Below, one piece after another: positions 1-7,462 of a stretch of 62,428 bases of DNA. The position numbers and the translations under genes are program-made. Position 1 is the first letter of the stretch. Each line of letters starts with the position of its first letter. The DNA comes from Pseudomonas plecoglossicida NBRC 103162 = DSM 15088 (GTDB taxonomy: Bacteria > Pseudomonadota > Gammaproteobacteria > Pseudomonadales > Pseudomonadaceae). The stretch covers positions 1-62,428 of the forward strand of contig NZ_BBIV01000035.1 of assembly GCF_000730665.1 (NCBI RefSeq), in the 5' to 3' direction. The notes beneath the pieces are model-generated. The model was given only the letters and a program-made list of their open reading frames with translations, made no database searches and was not told the DNA's origin.

Positions 1-19
1 ACAGACTCATCCCAGACTT

Positions 20-42
20 TGTGGGAGCCGGCTTGCCGGCGA
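20..42 (+). repeat. single REP element
   Basis: One copy of the P. putida-type REP: a GCCGGC(TT)GCCGGC core preceded by GTGGGA. It lies upstream of the first complete gene, probably in the tail region of a gene outside the window. Confidence 0.8.
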
Positions 43-177
43 AGGACTCGCCACCACTCCCCCGCCCAACCCGATCGAACAAACTATCCTTCAGGAAGGT
101 CAACCTTTAGGCGCGTCATCGCCGGCCCGTTACAGCCGGATGACAGACCCGAAGACGATCCCGGAGGGATGCTGATC

Positions 178-1290
178 GTGCACATCGCTGACATCACCAT
201 GTTCTACGCCCCGGCCAGCGGCGGCGTGAGGACTTACCTTGATGCCAAACACCGCCGCCTCGATGCCCTTCAGGGCGTGCGCCACAGCCTGTTGATCCCC
301 GGCCCCAGTGCCCGCCACACCAATGGCGTCTATGAAGTACCCGCCCCTCCCCTGCCCTTTGGCAACGGCTATCGTTTTCCGGTGCGGCTGGGCCCCTGGT
401 GCAATGTGCTGCGCCGGCTCAAACCCGACCTGATCGAAGTCGGCGACCCCTACCTGACCGCCTGGGCAGCCCTGGAAGCACGGCGCCAGCTCGATGTGCC
501 GGTAATCGGTTTCTACCATTCCGACTTGCCACTGCTGGTCAGCAACCGCATGGGCAACTGGTTCACGCCCAATGTCGAAGCTTATGTCAGCAAGCTCTAC
601 GGCAATTTCGACCGGGTCCTGGCGCCCAGCCAGGTGATGGCCGACAAGTTGCGCCGCCTGGGTGTACGCGATGTGCATGTACAACGCCTCGGCGTCGACC
701 TGGCAACCTTCCACCCGAGCCGCCGCGACCTGCAACTGCGCGCCCAGCTGGGCATACCCGATACCAGCCGCCTGCTGGTTTTCGCCGGACGCGGCTCACG
801 CGAAAAGAACCTGCCCGTGTTGCTCGACTGCATCCAGCACCTGGGCACCCCCTACCACCTCTTGCTGGTCGGCTCGAACATGCCCGCCAGCGTGCCGGAC
901 AACGTCAGTGTCATCGATCGCTTCTGCGCGCCTGAGGAAGTCGCGCGGCTGGTCGCCAGCGCCGACCTGCTGGTACACGCCGGCGACCAGGAAACCTTCG
1001 GCCTGGTCATCCTCGAAGCGATGGCCAGCGCCACACCCGTGGTAGCGGTAAGGGCCGGCGCCTTCAGCGAGATCGTCAATGATCAGTGTGGCCGCCTGTG
1101 CCGTGCCAACGATGGCCTGGCCATGGCCACGGCGGTACGCGAAATCTTCGAAGCCGGGGTGCGCAAGCTTGGCGCCCAGGCTCGCCTTCACGTCGAGCAG
1201 CATTACTCGTGGGACAACGTGGTGAGCGGCCTGCTTCAGCATTACCAGGCGGTGCTCGGCCATCAGCCGCAGGTACGCGCCCATGGCTGA
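178..1290 (+). CDS. glycosyltransferase family 4 (GT-B fold)
   Basis: Predicted retaining glycosyltransferase that moves a sugar from a nucleotide-sugar donor to an unknown, probably lipid, acceptor at the inner membrane. The protein is about 370 aa, usual for GT4. An N-terminal acceptor-domain glycine loop (SGGVRTY, about residues 13-19) and the GT4 donor signature ETFGLVILE (an E-x7-E pair, about residues 272 and 280) are visible, followed by EAMASATPVVA. I prefer the GTG start at 178 because GGAGGG at 163-168 sits 9 nt upstream. The in-frame ATG at 169 directly abuts that ribosome site. It overlaps the downstream deacetylase gene by 8 bp, so the three genes at the window start form one coupled operon. 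Donor and acceptor cannot be read from the sequence. Confidence 0.85.
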   Translation: MHIADITMFYAPASGGVRTYLDAKHRRLDALQGVRHSLLIPGPSARHTNGVYEVPAPPLPFGNGYRFPVRLGPWCNVLRRLKPDLIEVGDPYLTAWAALEARRQLDVPVIGFYHSDLPLLVSNRMGNWFTPNVEAYVSKLYGNFDRVLAPSQVMADKLRRLGVRDVHVQRLGVDLATFHPSRRDLQLRAQLGIPDTSRLLVFAGRGSREKNLPVLLDCIQHLGTPYHLLLVGSNMPASVPDNVSVIDRFCAPEEVARLVASADLLVHAGDQETFGLVILEAMASATPVVAVRAGAFSEIVNDQCGRLCRANDGLAMATAVREIFEAGVRKLGAQARLHVEQHYSWDNVVSGLLQHYQAVLGHQPQVRAHG

Positions 1291-2047
1291 GGCCGATGGC
1301 TCGTCGCGCAGCCTGATGCTGGTGCTGCACGACATAGCGCCGGAAACCTGGCCGGACTACCAGCCGTTCGTGCAAGCGGTCGACGAAATGGACAACGTGC
1401 CGATGACCTGGTTGGTGGTCCCCAACTTCCATCACCGCAATCCGCTGACACGCTCCCCGACCTTCTGCCGCCTGCTCGAACGGCGCCTGGCGCGAGGCGA
1501 CGAGCTGGCGTTGCACGGGTTCTTCCACGCCGACGACGGGCCCTCGCCACGCAGCCTGAGCGAGTACTTCATGCGCCGCGTGTACACCCACGAAGGTGAA
1601 TTCCATGCACTCGACCACGCCCAGGCGCTGCAACGCCTGGAAGATGGCCTGGCACTGTTCGAGCAGCAAGGCTGGCCGGTAGCCGGCTTTGTCGCACCCG
1701 CCTGGCTGATGAGCCAAGGTACACGCCAGGCCCTGTGCCAATTGCCGCTGCGCTATACCAGCACCCCGCAGCACTTGTACCGGTTGCCCGACTTCACCGC
1801 CTTCGACGCACCTGGCATGGTCTGGAGCGCTCGCAGCGCCTGGCGTCGGGGGCTGTCACGGGTGGTTTGCGAGTGGCAGCAGCGGCGCTGGCGCGAGGCC
1901 GAAACCTTGCGCCTGGGATTGCACCCGGTGGACATGCGCCACCCCTCGTCACGCAACTACTGGCTGGCCACGCTCGACGCGTTGTTGCTGCAAGGCCGTG
2001 AACCCTTGACCAAATCGGCCTGGCTGGAGCGCCAGGTGCTCGCATGA
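1283..2047 (+). CDS. DUF2334 polysaccharide deacetylase-like protein
   Basis: A 254-aa member of the DUF2334 branch of the NodB-like carbohydrate esterases, which remove acetyl groups from sugars in a metal-dependent way. Visible motifs are HD at residues 16-17 (the catalytic-base/metal Asp position) and HGFFH at 78-82, the expected H-x3-H metal motif. No signal peptide is seen, so it probably acts on the cytoplasmic face, which suits a lipid-linked sugar made by the overlapping upstream glycosyltransferase. It overlaps the next gene by 4 bp (ATGA). A GlcNAc-lipid deacetylase role is an inference. Confidence 0.8.
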   Translation: MAEADGSSRSLMLVLHDIAPETWPDYQPFVQAVDEMDNVPMTWLVVPNFHHRNPLTRSPTFCRLLERRLARGDELALHGFFHADDGPSPRSLSEYFMRRVYTHEGEFHALDHAQALQRLEDGLALFEQQGWPVAGFVAPAWLMSQGTRQALCQLPLRYTSTPQHLYRLPDFTAFDAPGMVWSARSAWRRGLSRVVCEWQQRRWREAETLRLGLHPVDMRHPSSRNYWLATLDALLLQGREPLTKSAWLERQVLA

Positions 2048-3036
2048 ATCGCCTCGCCTGGCTCGGGCTTGCCTTGTTCTGCGCACTGCTGGTGCCAGCC
2101 CTGCTCGGTGGCAGCGAGCTGCTGCCGAGGCTCAAGGCCTTCGACCCCGGCCTGATGCTGACCCTGCTGGGCATGATCCTGCTGTGCTGGGTCATCAATG
2201 CCGTGCGCCTGCGCCTGCTGCTCGGCCAGCACGGCGCAAGGCTCGGGCACGTGCGCAGCCTGGGCGTGGTGATGGCCACCGAGTTCGCCATTTGCACCAC
2301 ACCCGGTGGCAGCGGCGGGCCGTTGACGCTGATGGCCCTGCTCGCGCGTGACCGCATCGGCCCAGCCCGCAGCGGTGCGGTATTCGCCATCGACCAGCTC
2401 AACGACCTGGTGTTCTTCTTCTGCGCGATGTTGGCGATTGCCGGCTACGCGCTGTTCCACAGCCTCGGCCGCAGCCAGGAAAGCCTGTTGCTGGGTAGCG
2501 CATTGCTGTTGTGCACGGCACTGGCGGCAGTCCTGGGGTTGCTGCGCTACCGGCGCGCGGTGATGCGCTTCAACGGCCGCTTGCTGCAGCGCATGGGGAT
2601 GGGCCTGCGGCTCAGACGGCGATGGGCGCGCAAGCTGTTGCACTTCAATGCTGCCCTGGCCCAGACCTGGCAGCTGCCCAAGCGTACCCTGGCACTGGTG
2701 TTCACCCTCACCTGCGCGCACTGGGGCCTGCGCTACAGTGTGCTGTTCCTGGTATTGCGGGGCTTGGGCGTGGAGTTTTCGTGGGTACCGAGCTTTCTGG
2801 TGCAGATGCTTTCGCTCAGCGCCGGGCAGTTCAGCCTGATGCCAGGCGGTGCCGGGGCTGCCGAGCTGACTTCGGCAAGCTTGCTGGCGCCAATGGTGGG
2901 CAGCTCGACCGCAGCGGCGGCGATTCTGATCTGGCGTGCGGTTACTTACTACTTTTACCTGCTGGCCGGCGGACCGGTGTTTGTCTGCCTGCTGGCGCGT
3001 CCGCTGCTGGCGCGCTGGCGGGGTCAGGCCGGTTGA
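2044..3036 (+). CDS. YbhN/AglD-type flippase-like membrane protein
   Basis: A 330-aa polytopic inner-membrane protein of the lysylphosphatidylglycerol synthase transmembrane (UPF0104) family, the membrane half of MprF. Hydrophobic stretches run through most of its length, with the conserved motifs TPGGSGGP (about residues 83-90) and PGGAGAAE (about 265-272). Family members flip or present modified lipids. It is coupled to the deacetylase by an ATGA overlap. The inferred job is to translocate whatever glycolipid the two upstream enzymes make. Its last 95 bp overlap a convergent small gene. Confidence 0.8.
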   Translation: MNRLAWLGLALFCALLVPALLGGSELLPRLKAFDPGLMLTLLGMILLCWVINAVRLRLLLGQHGARLGHVRSLGVVMATEFAICTTPGGSGGPLTLMALLARDRIGPARSGAVFAIDQLNDLVFFFCAMLAIAGYALFHSLGRSQESLLLGSALLLCTALAAVLGLLRYRRAVMRFNGRLLQRMGMGLRLRRRWARKLLHFNAALAQTWQLPKRTLALVFTLTCAHWGLRYSVLFLVLRGLGVEFSWVPSFLVQMLSLSAGQFSLMPGGAGAAELTSASLLAPMVGSSTAAAAILIWRAVTYYFYLLAGGPVFVCLLARPLLARWRGQAG

Positions 3037-3175
3037 GCTGGCGCCAGAGATCGGCAGCGCCGGGGAAGTCGGTGCCGTCTTCGTCGTTCAGTGCTTCGGG
3101 GTCGTAGCGGGCCAGGCAGCCTTCGCCGAGGGTGGGGGGTGGTGAAGCGGTGGGCTTGTTGCGTGAGCTTGCCAT
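2942..3175 (-). CDS. small conserved-looking hypothetical protein (77 aa)
   Basis: I do not recognise a domain. The 77-aa product starts MASSRNKPT, has a Pro-rich N-terminus, then an acidic ordered-looking stretch LARYDPEALNDEDGTDFPGA and a basic tail. It is likely real because AAGGAG lies 6 nt before the ATG at 3175 and the acidic middle does not look like a shadow translation. It converges on the flippase-like gene and overlaps its 3' end by 95 bp on the opposite strand. There is no signal peptide or membrane segment, and its function is unknown. Confidence 0.55.
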   Translation of the reverse strand: MASSRNKPTASPPPTLGEGCLARYDPEALNDEDGTDFPGAADLWRQLNRPDPASAPAADAPAGRQTPVRRPAGKSSK

Positions 3176-3202
3176 AGATGACTCCTTGGCGGCGCTGTGC
3201 GC

Positions 3203-3275
3203 CCCGATCGCCGGCAAGCCGGCTCCCACAGGGACCTGTGCAGTACCTGTAGGAGCCGGCTTGCCGGCGATCGGG
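3203..3275. repeat. REP pair (inverted)
   Basis: Two REP units face each other. The left arm 3203-3226 is the reverse complement of 3252-3275, separated by a short GC-poor loop. The pair lies between the small gene at 2942-3175 and the end of purU. Confidence 0.85.
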
Positions 3276-3299
3276 CTGCGAAGCGGCCCTATGCCCGAA

Positions 3300-4151
3300 T
3301 CAGTCGAACACCACGGTCTTGTTGCCATGCACCAGCACACGGTCTTCCAGGTGATAGCGCAGGCCACGAGCCAGCACCATCTTCTCGACGTCACGGCCAA
3401 AGCGAACCATGTCCTCGATGCTGTCGGCATGGCTCACGCGCACCACGTCCTGCTCGATGATCGGGCCGGCGTCCAGCTCTTCGGTGACGTAGTGGCAGGT
3501 CGCACCGATCAGTTTCACACCGCGCAGGGCTGCCTGGTGATAAGGCTTGGCACCGACGAACGAAGGCAGGAAGCTGTGGTGGATGTTGATGACTTTCTCT
3601 GCATAGTCCTGGCACAGCTGCGGCGGCAGGATCTGCATGTAGCGCGCCAGCACGACCACGTCGGCCGCATGTTCCTGGACCAGGCGCGAGACTTCGGCGA
3701 ACGCCGGCGCCTTGTCCTTCGGGTCGACCGGCACATGGAAGAACGGAATGCCATGCCACTCGACCATGCTGCGCAGGTCGTTGTGGTTGGAAATCACGCA
3801 AGGGATCTCGCAATCGAGCTCGTCGGTGTGCCAACGGTGCAGCAAGTCCGCCAGGCAATGCGATTCACGGCTGGCCATCAGCACCACGCGCTTCTTCTGC
3901 GCCGAATCGGTAATACGCCAGGTCATGGAGAACTCTTCGGCGATCGGCGCAAAGGCTTCGCGGAAAGCATCGATACCGAATGGCAACGATTCGGCACGAA
4001 TTTCATGGCGCATGAAGAACCAGCCACTCTGTTCATCGGAGTGGTGACTCGCTTCGTTGATCCAGCCGTTGTACAAGGCCAGGAAATTACTGACTTTCGC
4101 CACGATGCCAACACGGTCGGGGCAGGCGATCACCAGACGATAGGTGCGCAT
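3300..4151 (-). CDS. purU: formyltetrahydrofolate deformylase
   Basis: Hydrolyses 10-formyl-THF to THF and formate, balancing one-carbon pools and supplying formate for PurT. The 283-aa protein has an N-terminal ACT domain (MRTYRLVIACPDRVGIVAKV, residues 1-20) and a C-terminal formyltransferase-fold domain. Catalytic signature residues are visible in INIHHSFLP (Asn and His about 189-192) and an Asp in LDAGPI (about 227). The ATG at 4151 has GGAG 9 nt upstream. A TAGAAT -10-like box lies at 4184-4189 on the minus strand. The gene is divergent from turA across 286 bp. Confidence 0.95.
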   Translation of the reverse strand: MRTYRLVIACPDRVGIVAKVSNFLALYNGWINEASHHSDEQSGWFFMRHEIRAESLPFGIDAFREAFAPIAEEFSMTWRITDSAQKKRVVLMASRESHCLADLLHRWHTDELDCEIPCVISNHNDLRSMVEWHGIPFFHVPVDPKDKAPAFAEVSRLVQEHAADVVVLARYMQILPPQLCQDYAEKVINIHHSFLPSFVGAKPYHQAALRGVKLIGATCHYVTEELDAGPIIEQDVVRVSHADSIEDMVRFGRDVEKMVLARGLRYHLEDRVLVHGNKTVVFD

Positions 4152-4369
4152 GAATAAGACTCCAGAACTTCGCAAAGGCGCCTATTCTAGCGGCCCGGCC
4201 CAAAAAACGCAGTAAGCATTGCACCCTCCGCAGCCCCAGGCTCTGGCCTGGCCGCAGCGGCATGGCATAACTGGATTGATGACATTCATGCCCATTTGCA
4301 GGGCCATATGTAAATTTTTTTAATCCTGAGATATTTTGCAACAGCCCAATTAACCCATTCATTAATATG

Positions 4370-4398
4370 TTTACTTGAGAGTATCCCCTGTCTATTAT
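4370..4398 (+). promoter_or_regulatory. sigma-70-type promoter of turA
   Basis: TTTACT (-35, 4370-4375), 17-bp spacer, TATTAT (-10, 4393-4398), followed by the turA start 40 bp on. It sits in an AT-rich island (about 4310-4400) unusual for this GC-rich sequence, the kind of DNA that MvaT-family proteins bind, so autoregulation is plausible. Confidence 0.6.
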
Positions 4399-4437
4399 TG
4401 CCCCACACATTTCTGAACACGCATTAAGGAACACTCC

Positions 4438-4815
4438 ATGTCCCTGATCAACGAGTACCGCGCCACCGAAGAAGCCATCAAGGAACTTCAGGCCCGCCTG
4501 GCCAACCTGTCCCAGGATGACAAGCTGAAAAAAGAACTGGAGTTCGAAGGCAAACTGCGCACGCTGATGGGTGAATACTCCAAGTCGCTGCGCGACGTTA
4601 TCGCTCTGCTCGATCCAGAATCGAAATTGAGCAAAGCCCCGCGCGGCGCAGTGAAGACCACCGGCACCAAGCGTGCACGCAAGGTCAAGCAATACAAGAA
4701 CCCGCACAATGGTGAAGTCATTGAAACCAAAGGCGGCAACCACAAGACCCTGAAAGAATGGAAAGCCAAATGGGGTGGTGATGTGGTTGAAAGCTGGGCA
4801 ACCCTGCTGGACTGA
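4438..4815 (+). CDS. turA: MvaT-family H-NS-like xenogeneic silencer TurA
   Basis: A 125-aa nucleoid protein of the MvaT/MvaU family, the pseudomonad functional counterpart of H-NS. It oligomerises along AT-rich DNA and represses horizontally acquired and surface genes. Residues 1-60 form a charged coiled-coil oligomerisation region. Residues 99-109 (GGNHKTLKEWK) form the AT-pincer DNA-binding element preceded by a basic linker (KRARKVK). The ATG at 4438 has AGGA upstream. Its position between purU and sbcB is the TurA/MvaT locus rather than the TurB locus. It is a single-gene unit with its own promoter and a strong terminator. Confidence 0.93.
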   Translation: MSLINEYRATEEAIKELQARLANLSQDDKLKKELEFEGKLRTLMGEYSKSLRDVIALLDPESKLSKAPRGAVKTTGTKRARKVKQYKNPHNGEVIETKGGNHKTLKEWKAKWGGDVVESWATLLD

Positions 4816-4847
4816 TCGTCCGCTCACGCCCTGCTTGTTGAAACAAG

Positions 4848-4876
4848 AACGCCGGCTCGAAGCCGGCGTTTTTGTT
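4848..4876. terminator. intrinsic terminator of turA
   Basis: A perfect 10-bp stem (AACGCCGGCT with its complement) around a 3-nt loop, followed by TTTTTGTTT. It sits between the convergent turA and sbcB genes and may serve both. Confidence 0.85.
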
Positions 4877-4884
4877 TGCCCGTT

Positions 4885-6321
4885 TCAATGGCCGATAGCA
4901 AATTGCTCTGACAACGTTCGGGCCTGCACTTGCCAAGCCTCCAGCACCCGCCGCCCGGCTTCGTCTGCGCTGGCCCAGGCGCTCTGCCGCGCCTGCTCGA
5001 AATCTCCCAGCGTATTGGGCGCGCCCCACTGCGGGTCGCTCAGGCGCTGCTGGCAGAAGGCATGCCAGCGCTGGCGTTCTTCGCTGTTCAAGGTCTCTGG
5101 AAAGTTGCGAGCCCGGTAGCGGAACAGCAATTCGGGCAAGCGCGGGTCATCGAACATCCAATGGCCCTGGCCCAATTGCGCCGGATCCAGCGTGCGAACT
5201 TGCTCGCACAAGCGACGATCACGGTCGCCCAGGAAACCGTCATACAACTGCTGCTCCGGATCTTCACTCGGGGCAAATTCATCCTTGCCATAGATATCTG
5301 CCAGCTTGTCCTGCCACTCGGCTTGTTGATTGGCCAACGCTTCGCCACGCGATTGCAAAAGTGCCAAGTCGATCCCCAGCCGTTGCTGATCCGCCGGACG
5401 TAGTACCGAAAGCGGCGCCAACACCGGGCAGCGATTGATCTGTATCAACTTGAGCGGGACCGGTAATTGTCCCTCTGACAATTGCTCGTGACGGGTATAC
5501 AAACGCTCACGAAGTACTTCGGCACTTTCCCTTATTAACGGTAGGGTTTCCTGATGCAGGTCGCACACAATCAGCGCATTGCGATTGTGCGGATGCCAGG
5601 CCAACGGCAAGACCACACCCAGATAACTACGCGCCGCCGAGAAGCGCCCGGATATATGTACCAGCGGCTGCAACAAGCGAATCTGCTCCAGTACTTTGTG
5701 CTTGCTGCGCAGCTGAAACAGCCATTCATACAACCTGGGCTGTTTTTGCCGGATGAGGCGTGCCAGAGCGATGGTCGCCCGCACGTCGGAAAGTGCCTCG
5801 TGGGCATGCCCATGGTCGATGCCGTTGGCCTGGCTCAGCAACTCCAGGCGCAGGCTGGTGCGCCCGTCCTGCTGCGGCCAATGGATGCCCTCCGGGCGCA
5901 GGGCGTAGGCCGTGCGAACCACATCGATCAAGTCCCAGCGGCTGTTACCGCCTTGCCATTCGCGGGCATAAGGATCGAAGAAGTTGCGGTACAGGCTGTA
6001 ACGGGTCACTTCATCGTCGAAGCGCAACGTGTTGTAACCCGCACCGCAAGTACCTGGGCGAGCCAGCTGCTGATGGACCCGGGTCATGAACTCGGCTTCG
6101 CACAGGCCCTGGCTGGCCAGCTGCTGCGGCGTGATACCCGTCACCAGGCAGGCTGCCGGATGCGGCAGGATGTCGTCGGAGGGACGGCAATAAAGATTGA
6201 TGGGCGGCTCGATCTCGTTGAGTTCGAAGTCGGTGCGCACACCCGCCACCTGCAGCGGCCTGTCGCAGCGTGGGTTGATGCCGGTGGTTTCGTAGTCGTG
6301 CCAGAAGATGCTGGAAGTCAC
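4885..6321 (-). CDS. sbcB: exodeoxyribonuclease I
   Basis: A 478-aa 3'-5' single-strand DNA exonuclease for mismatch repair and recombination, the same length as E. coli ExoI. The DEDD-family Exo I motif is visible near the N-terminus as FWHDYETTG (D-x-E, residues 7-9), and the SH3-like and helical C-terminal domains follow. I choose the GTG start at 6321: homology begins at VTSSIFWHDYE, AGGA lies about 8 nt upstream, and the in-frame sequence further upstream is low-quality. It is convergent with turA. Confidence 0.93.
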   Translation of the reverse strand: MTSSIFWHDYETTGINPRCDRPLQVAGVRTDFELNEIEPPINLYCRPSDDILPHPAACLVTGITPQQLASQGLCEAEFMTRVHQQLARPGTCGAGYNTLRFDDEVTRYSLYRNFFDPYAREWQGGNSRWDLIDVVRTAYALRPEGIHWPQQDGRTSLRLELLSQANGIDHGHAHEALSDVRATIALARLIRQKQPRLYEWLFQLRSKHKVLEQIRLLQPLVHISGRFSAARSYLGVVLPLAWHPHNRNALIVCDLHQETLPLIRESAEVLRERLYTRHEQLSEGQLPVPLKLIQINRCPVLAPLSVLRPADQQRLGIDLALLQSRGEALANQQAEWQDKLADIYGKDEFAPSEDPEQQLYDGFLGDRDRRLCEQVRTLDPAQLGQGHWMFDDPRLPELLFRYRARNFPETLNSEERQRWHAFCQQRLSDPQWGAPNTLGDFEQARQSAWASADEAGRRVLEAWQVQARTLSEQFAIGH

Positions 6322-6367
6322 GGGGTCGTCCTGAATCGAGGTCGACCCGATTCTAGCGGACCTCGTC

Positions 6368-6727
6368 TCAGACGGAAGCGTTGGCCGGGCGGAAACTGAA
6401 ATAGTCGCGCAGCGAGCGGACGAAATCTTCGTATTCACGCGGCGCTTGCAACAGCATGAAGCCAGAATCGTAATGACCTGGCGTCTGGTCTTCGCGACAC
6501 CACAGGCAACTGGCTGTCAGGTTGATGCACTGGAAGCCGCCGCTGGAGAGCGGTACGCGCAATTGGAGCTCGAAATCCGGCCCGACCAGCACCGGCAGCT
6601 GGCTGATCAGCATCAACCCGTCTTCAGAGGCATTACCCAACTGACCCATCGGCTGATCGGTGAAACGATTGAACACCTTCAACGCGCAAGGCAGCTGGTG
6701 GCGTTCGATATGGCGCTTGTTGAACAT
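6368..6727 (-). CDS. PilZ-domain c-di-GMP receptor protein
   Basis: A stand-alone 119-aa PilZ domain. The c-di-GMP-binding signatures are R-x3-R (RHIER, residues 5-9) and an N-x-S-x2-G motif (NASEDG, about 36-41). Such proteins couple c-di-GMP level to motility or exopolysaccharide output; the partner is unknown. The ATG at 6727 has no strong ribosome site. It may follow a promoter in the 119-bp gap behind it. The window also encodes the c-di-GMP phosphodiesterase BifA. Confidence 0.85.
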   Translation of the reverse strand: MFNKRHIERHQLPCALKVFNRFTDQPMGQLGNASEDGLMLISQLPVLVGPDFELQLRVPLSSGGFQCINLTASCLWCREDQTPGHYDSGFMLLQAPREYEDFVRSLRDYFSFRPANASV

Positions 6728-6846
6728 GACACATGCAGTCCGTACCAATGCCAGGAATGCAAGGTACTGGCGGTTTTTGTAACAACTGAGTTACAGGTTA
6801 GCGCAGCGCGGCGGGCAAATCCCGTGAAATTATTGACACCTTGGTG

Positions 6847-7236
6847 TTAACGCCAAGGAGCAGTATTCACAGGCGTGGCCACCGAGGCTTGGCCACTGCG
6901 GTAATGCCCCAGTTTCTCAAGGGTTTGCAGGCGTGCCCTGGCGCGGTAGGCGTACTCGTTGTTCGGGTACTGCTGGATCAGGTACTCATAGGTTTGCGCG
7001 GCATCCACGTACAGCTGCTGACGCTCCAGGCACTGGCCGCGCAGCAGTGACACTTCAGGGTGAATGAAGGGCCGCGCACGGCTGGTACGGTCGACCTGGG
7101 ACAATTCCAGCATGACCTTCTGGCAGTCGCCCCGGTCATAGGCGCGGTAGGCGTTGTTCAAGTGATGGTCCATCGACCAGCGGGTGCAGCCGACGGTGCT
7201 GGCCGCCGCCAGGGCTAAAACGATCAGGGCTCGCAT
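6847..7236 (-). CDS. TPR-type lipoprotein
   Basis: A 129-aa protein with a short signal peptide ending in a lipobox-like VGC (Cys17), then helical repeats resembling the TPR/BamD-YfiO fold (LNNAYRAYDRGDCQKVMLEL, then YVDAAQTYEYLIQQYPNNEYAYRARARL). It is probably a periplasm-facing outer-membrane lipoprotein used as a binding scaffold. AAAGGAGAT lies 8 nt before the ATG, a strong ribosome site. It is divergent from pykA. No specific partner can be named. Confidence 0.8.
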   Translation of the reverse strand: MRALIVLALAAASTVGCTRWSMDHHLNNAYRAYDRGDCQKVMLELSQVDRTSRARPFIHPEVSLLRGQCLERQQLYVDAAQTYEYLIQQYPNNEYAYRARARLQTLEKLGHYRSGQASVATPVNTAPWR

Positions 7237-7269
7237 GGGGGATCTCCTTTGATAGGCAGTATATCGGCC

Positions 7270-7400
7270 CGCCCGAGCATTTCTTCAGCTTCAGGCTGCA
7301 AGCCACACGCTGCAAGAAATACCTGTGCACATGCGCTTGCAGCTTACCGCTTGTACCTTGCAGCTGACCTACCTGCGCGGCTTGCAGGTAGTGCAACGGA
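7270..7400. repeat. GCTGCAAG-type intergenic repeats
   Basis: The 226-bp gap between the TPR lipoprotein and pykA holds at least four short copies, in both orientations, of GCTGCAAG/CTTGCAGC, plus an inverted repeat TACCTGC-N7-GCAGGTA near 7371-7391. Similar degenerate repeats are common between Pseudomonas genes. No clear promoter was found among them. Confidence 0.5.
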
Positions 7401-7462
7401 ACAATGACTACAGCGCGATTCAGGAGTAGCCTTTCGCTGCGCTTCACTATAGGAGTCTGTGC

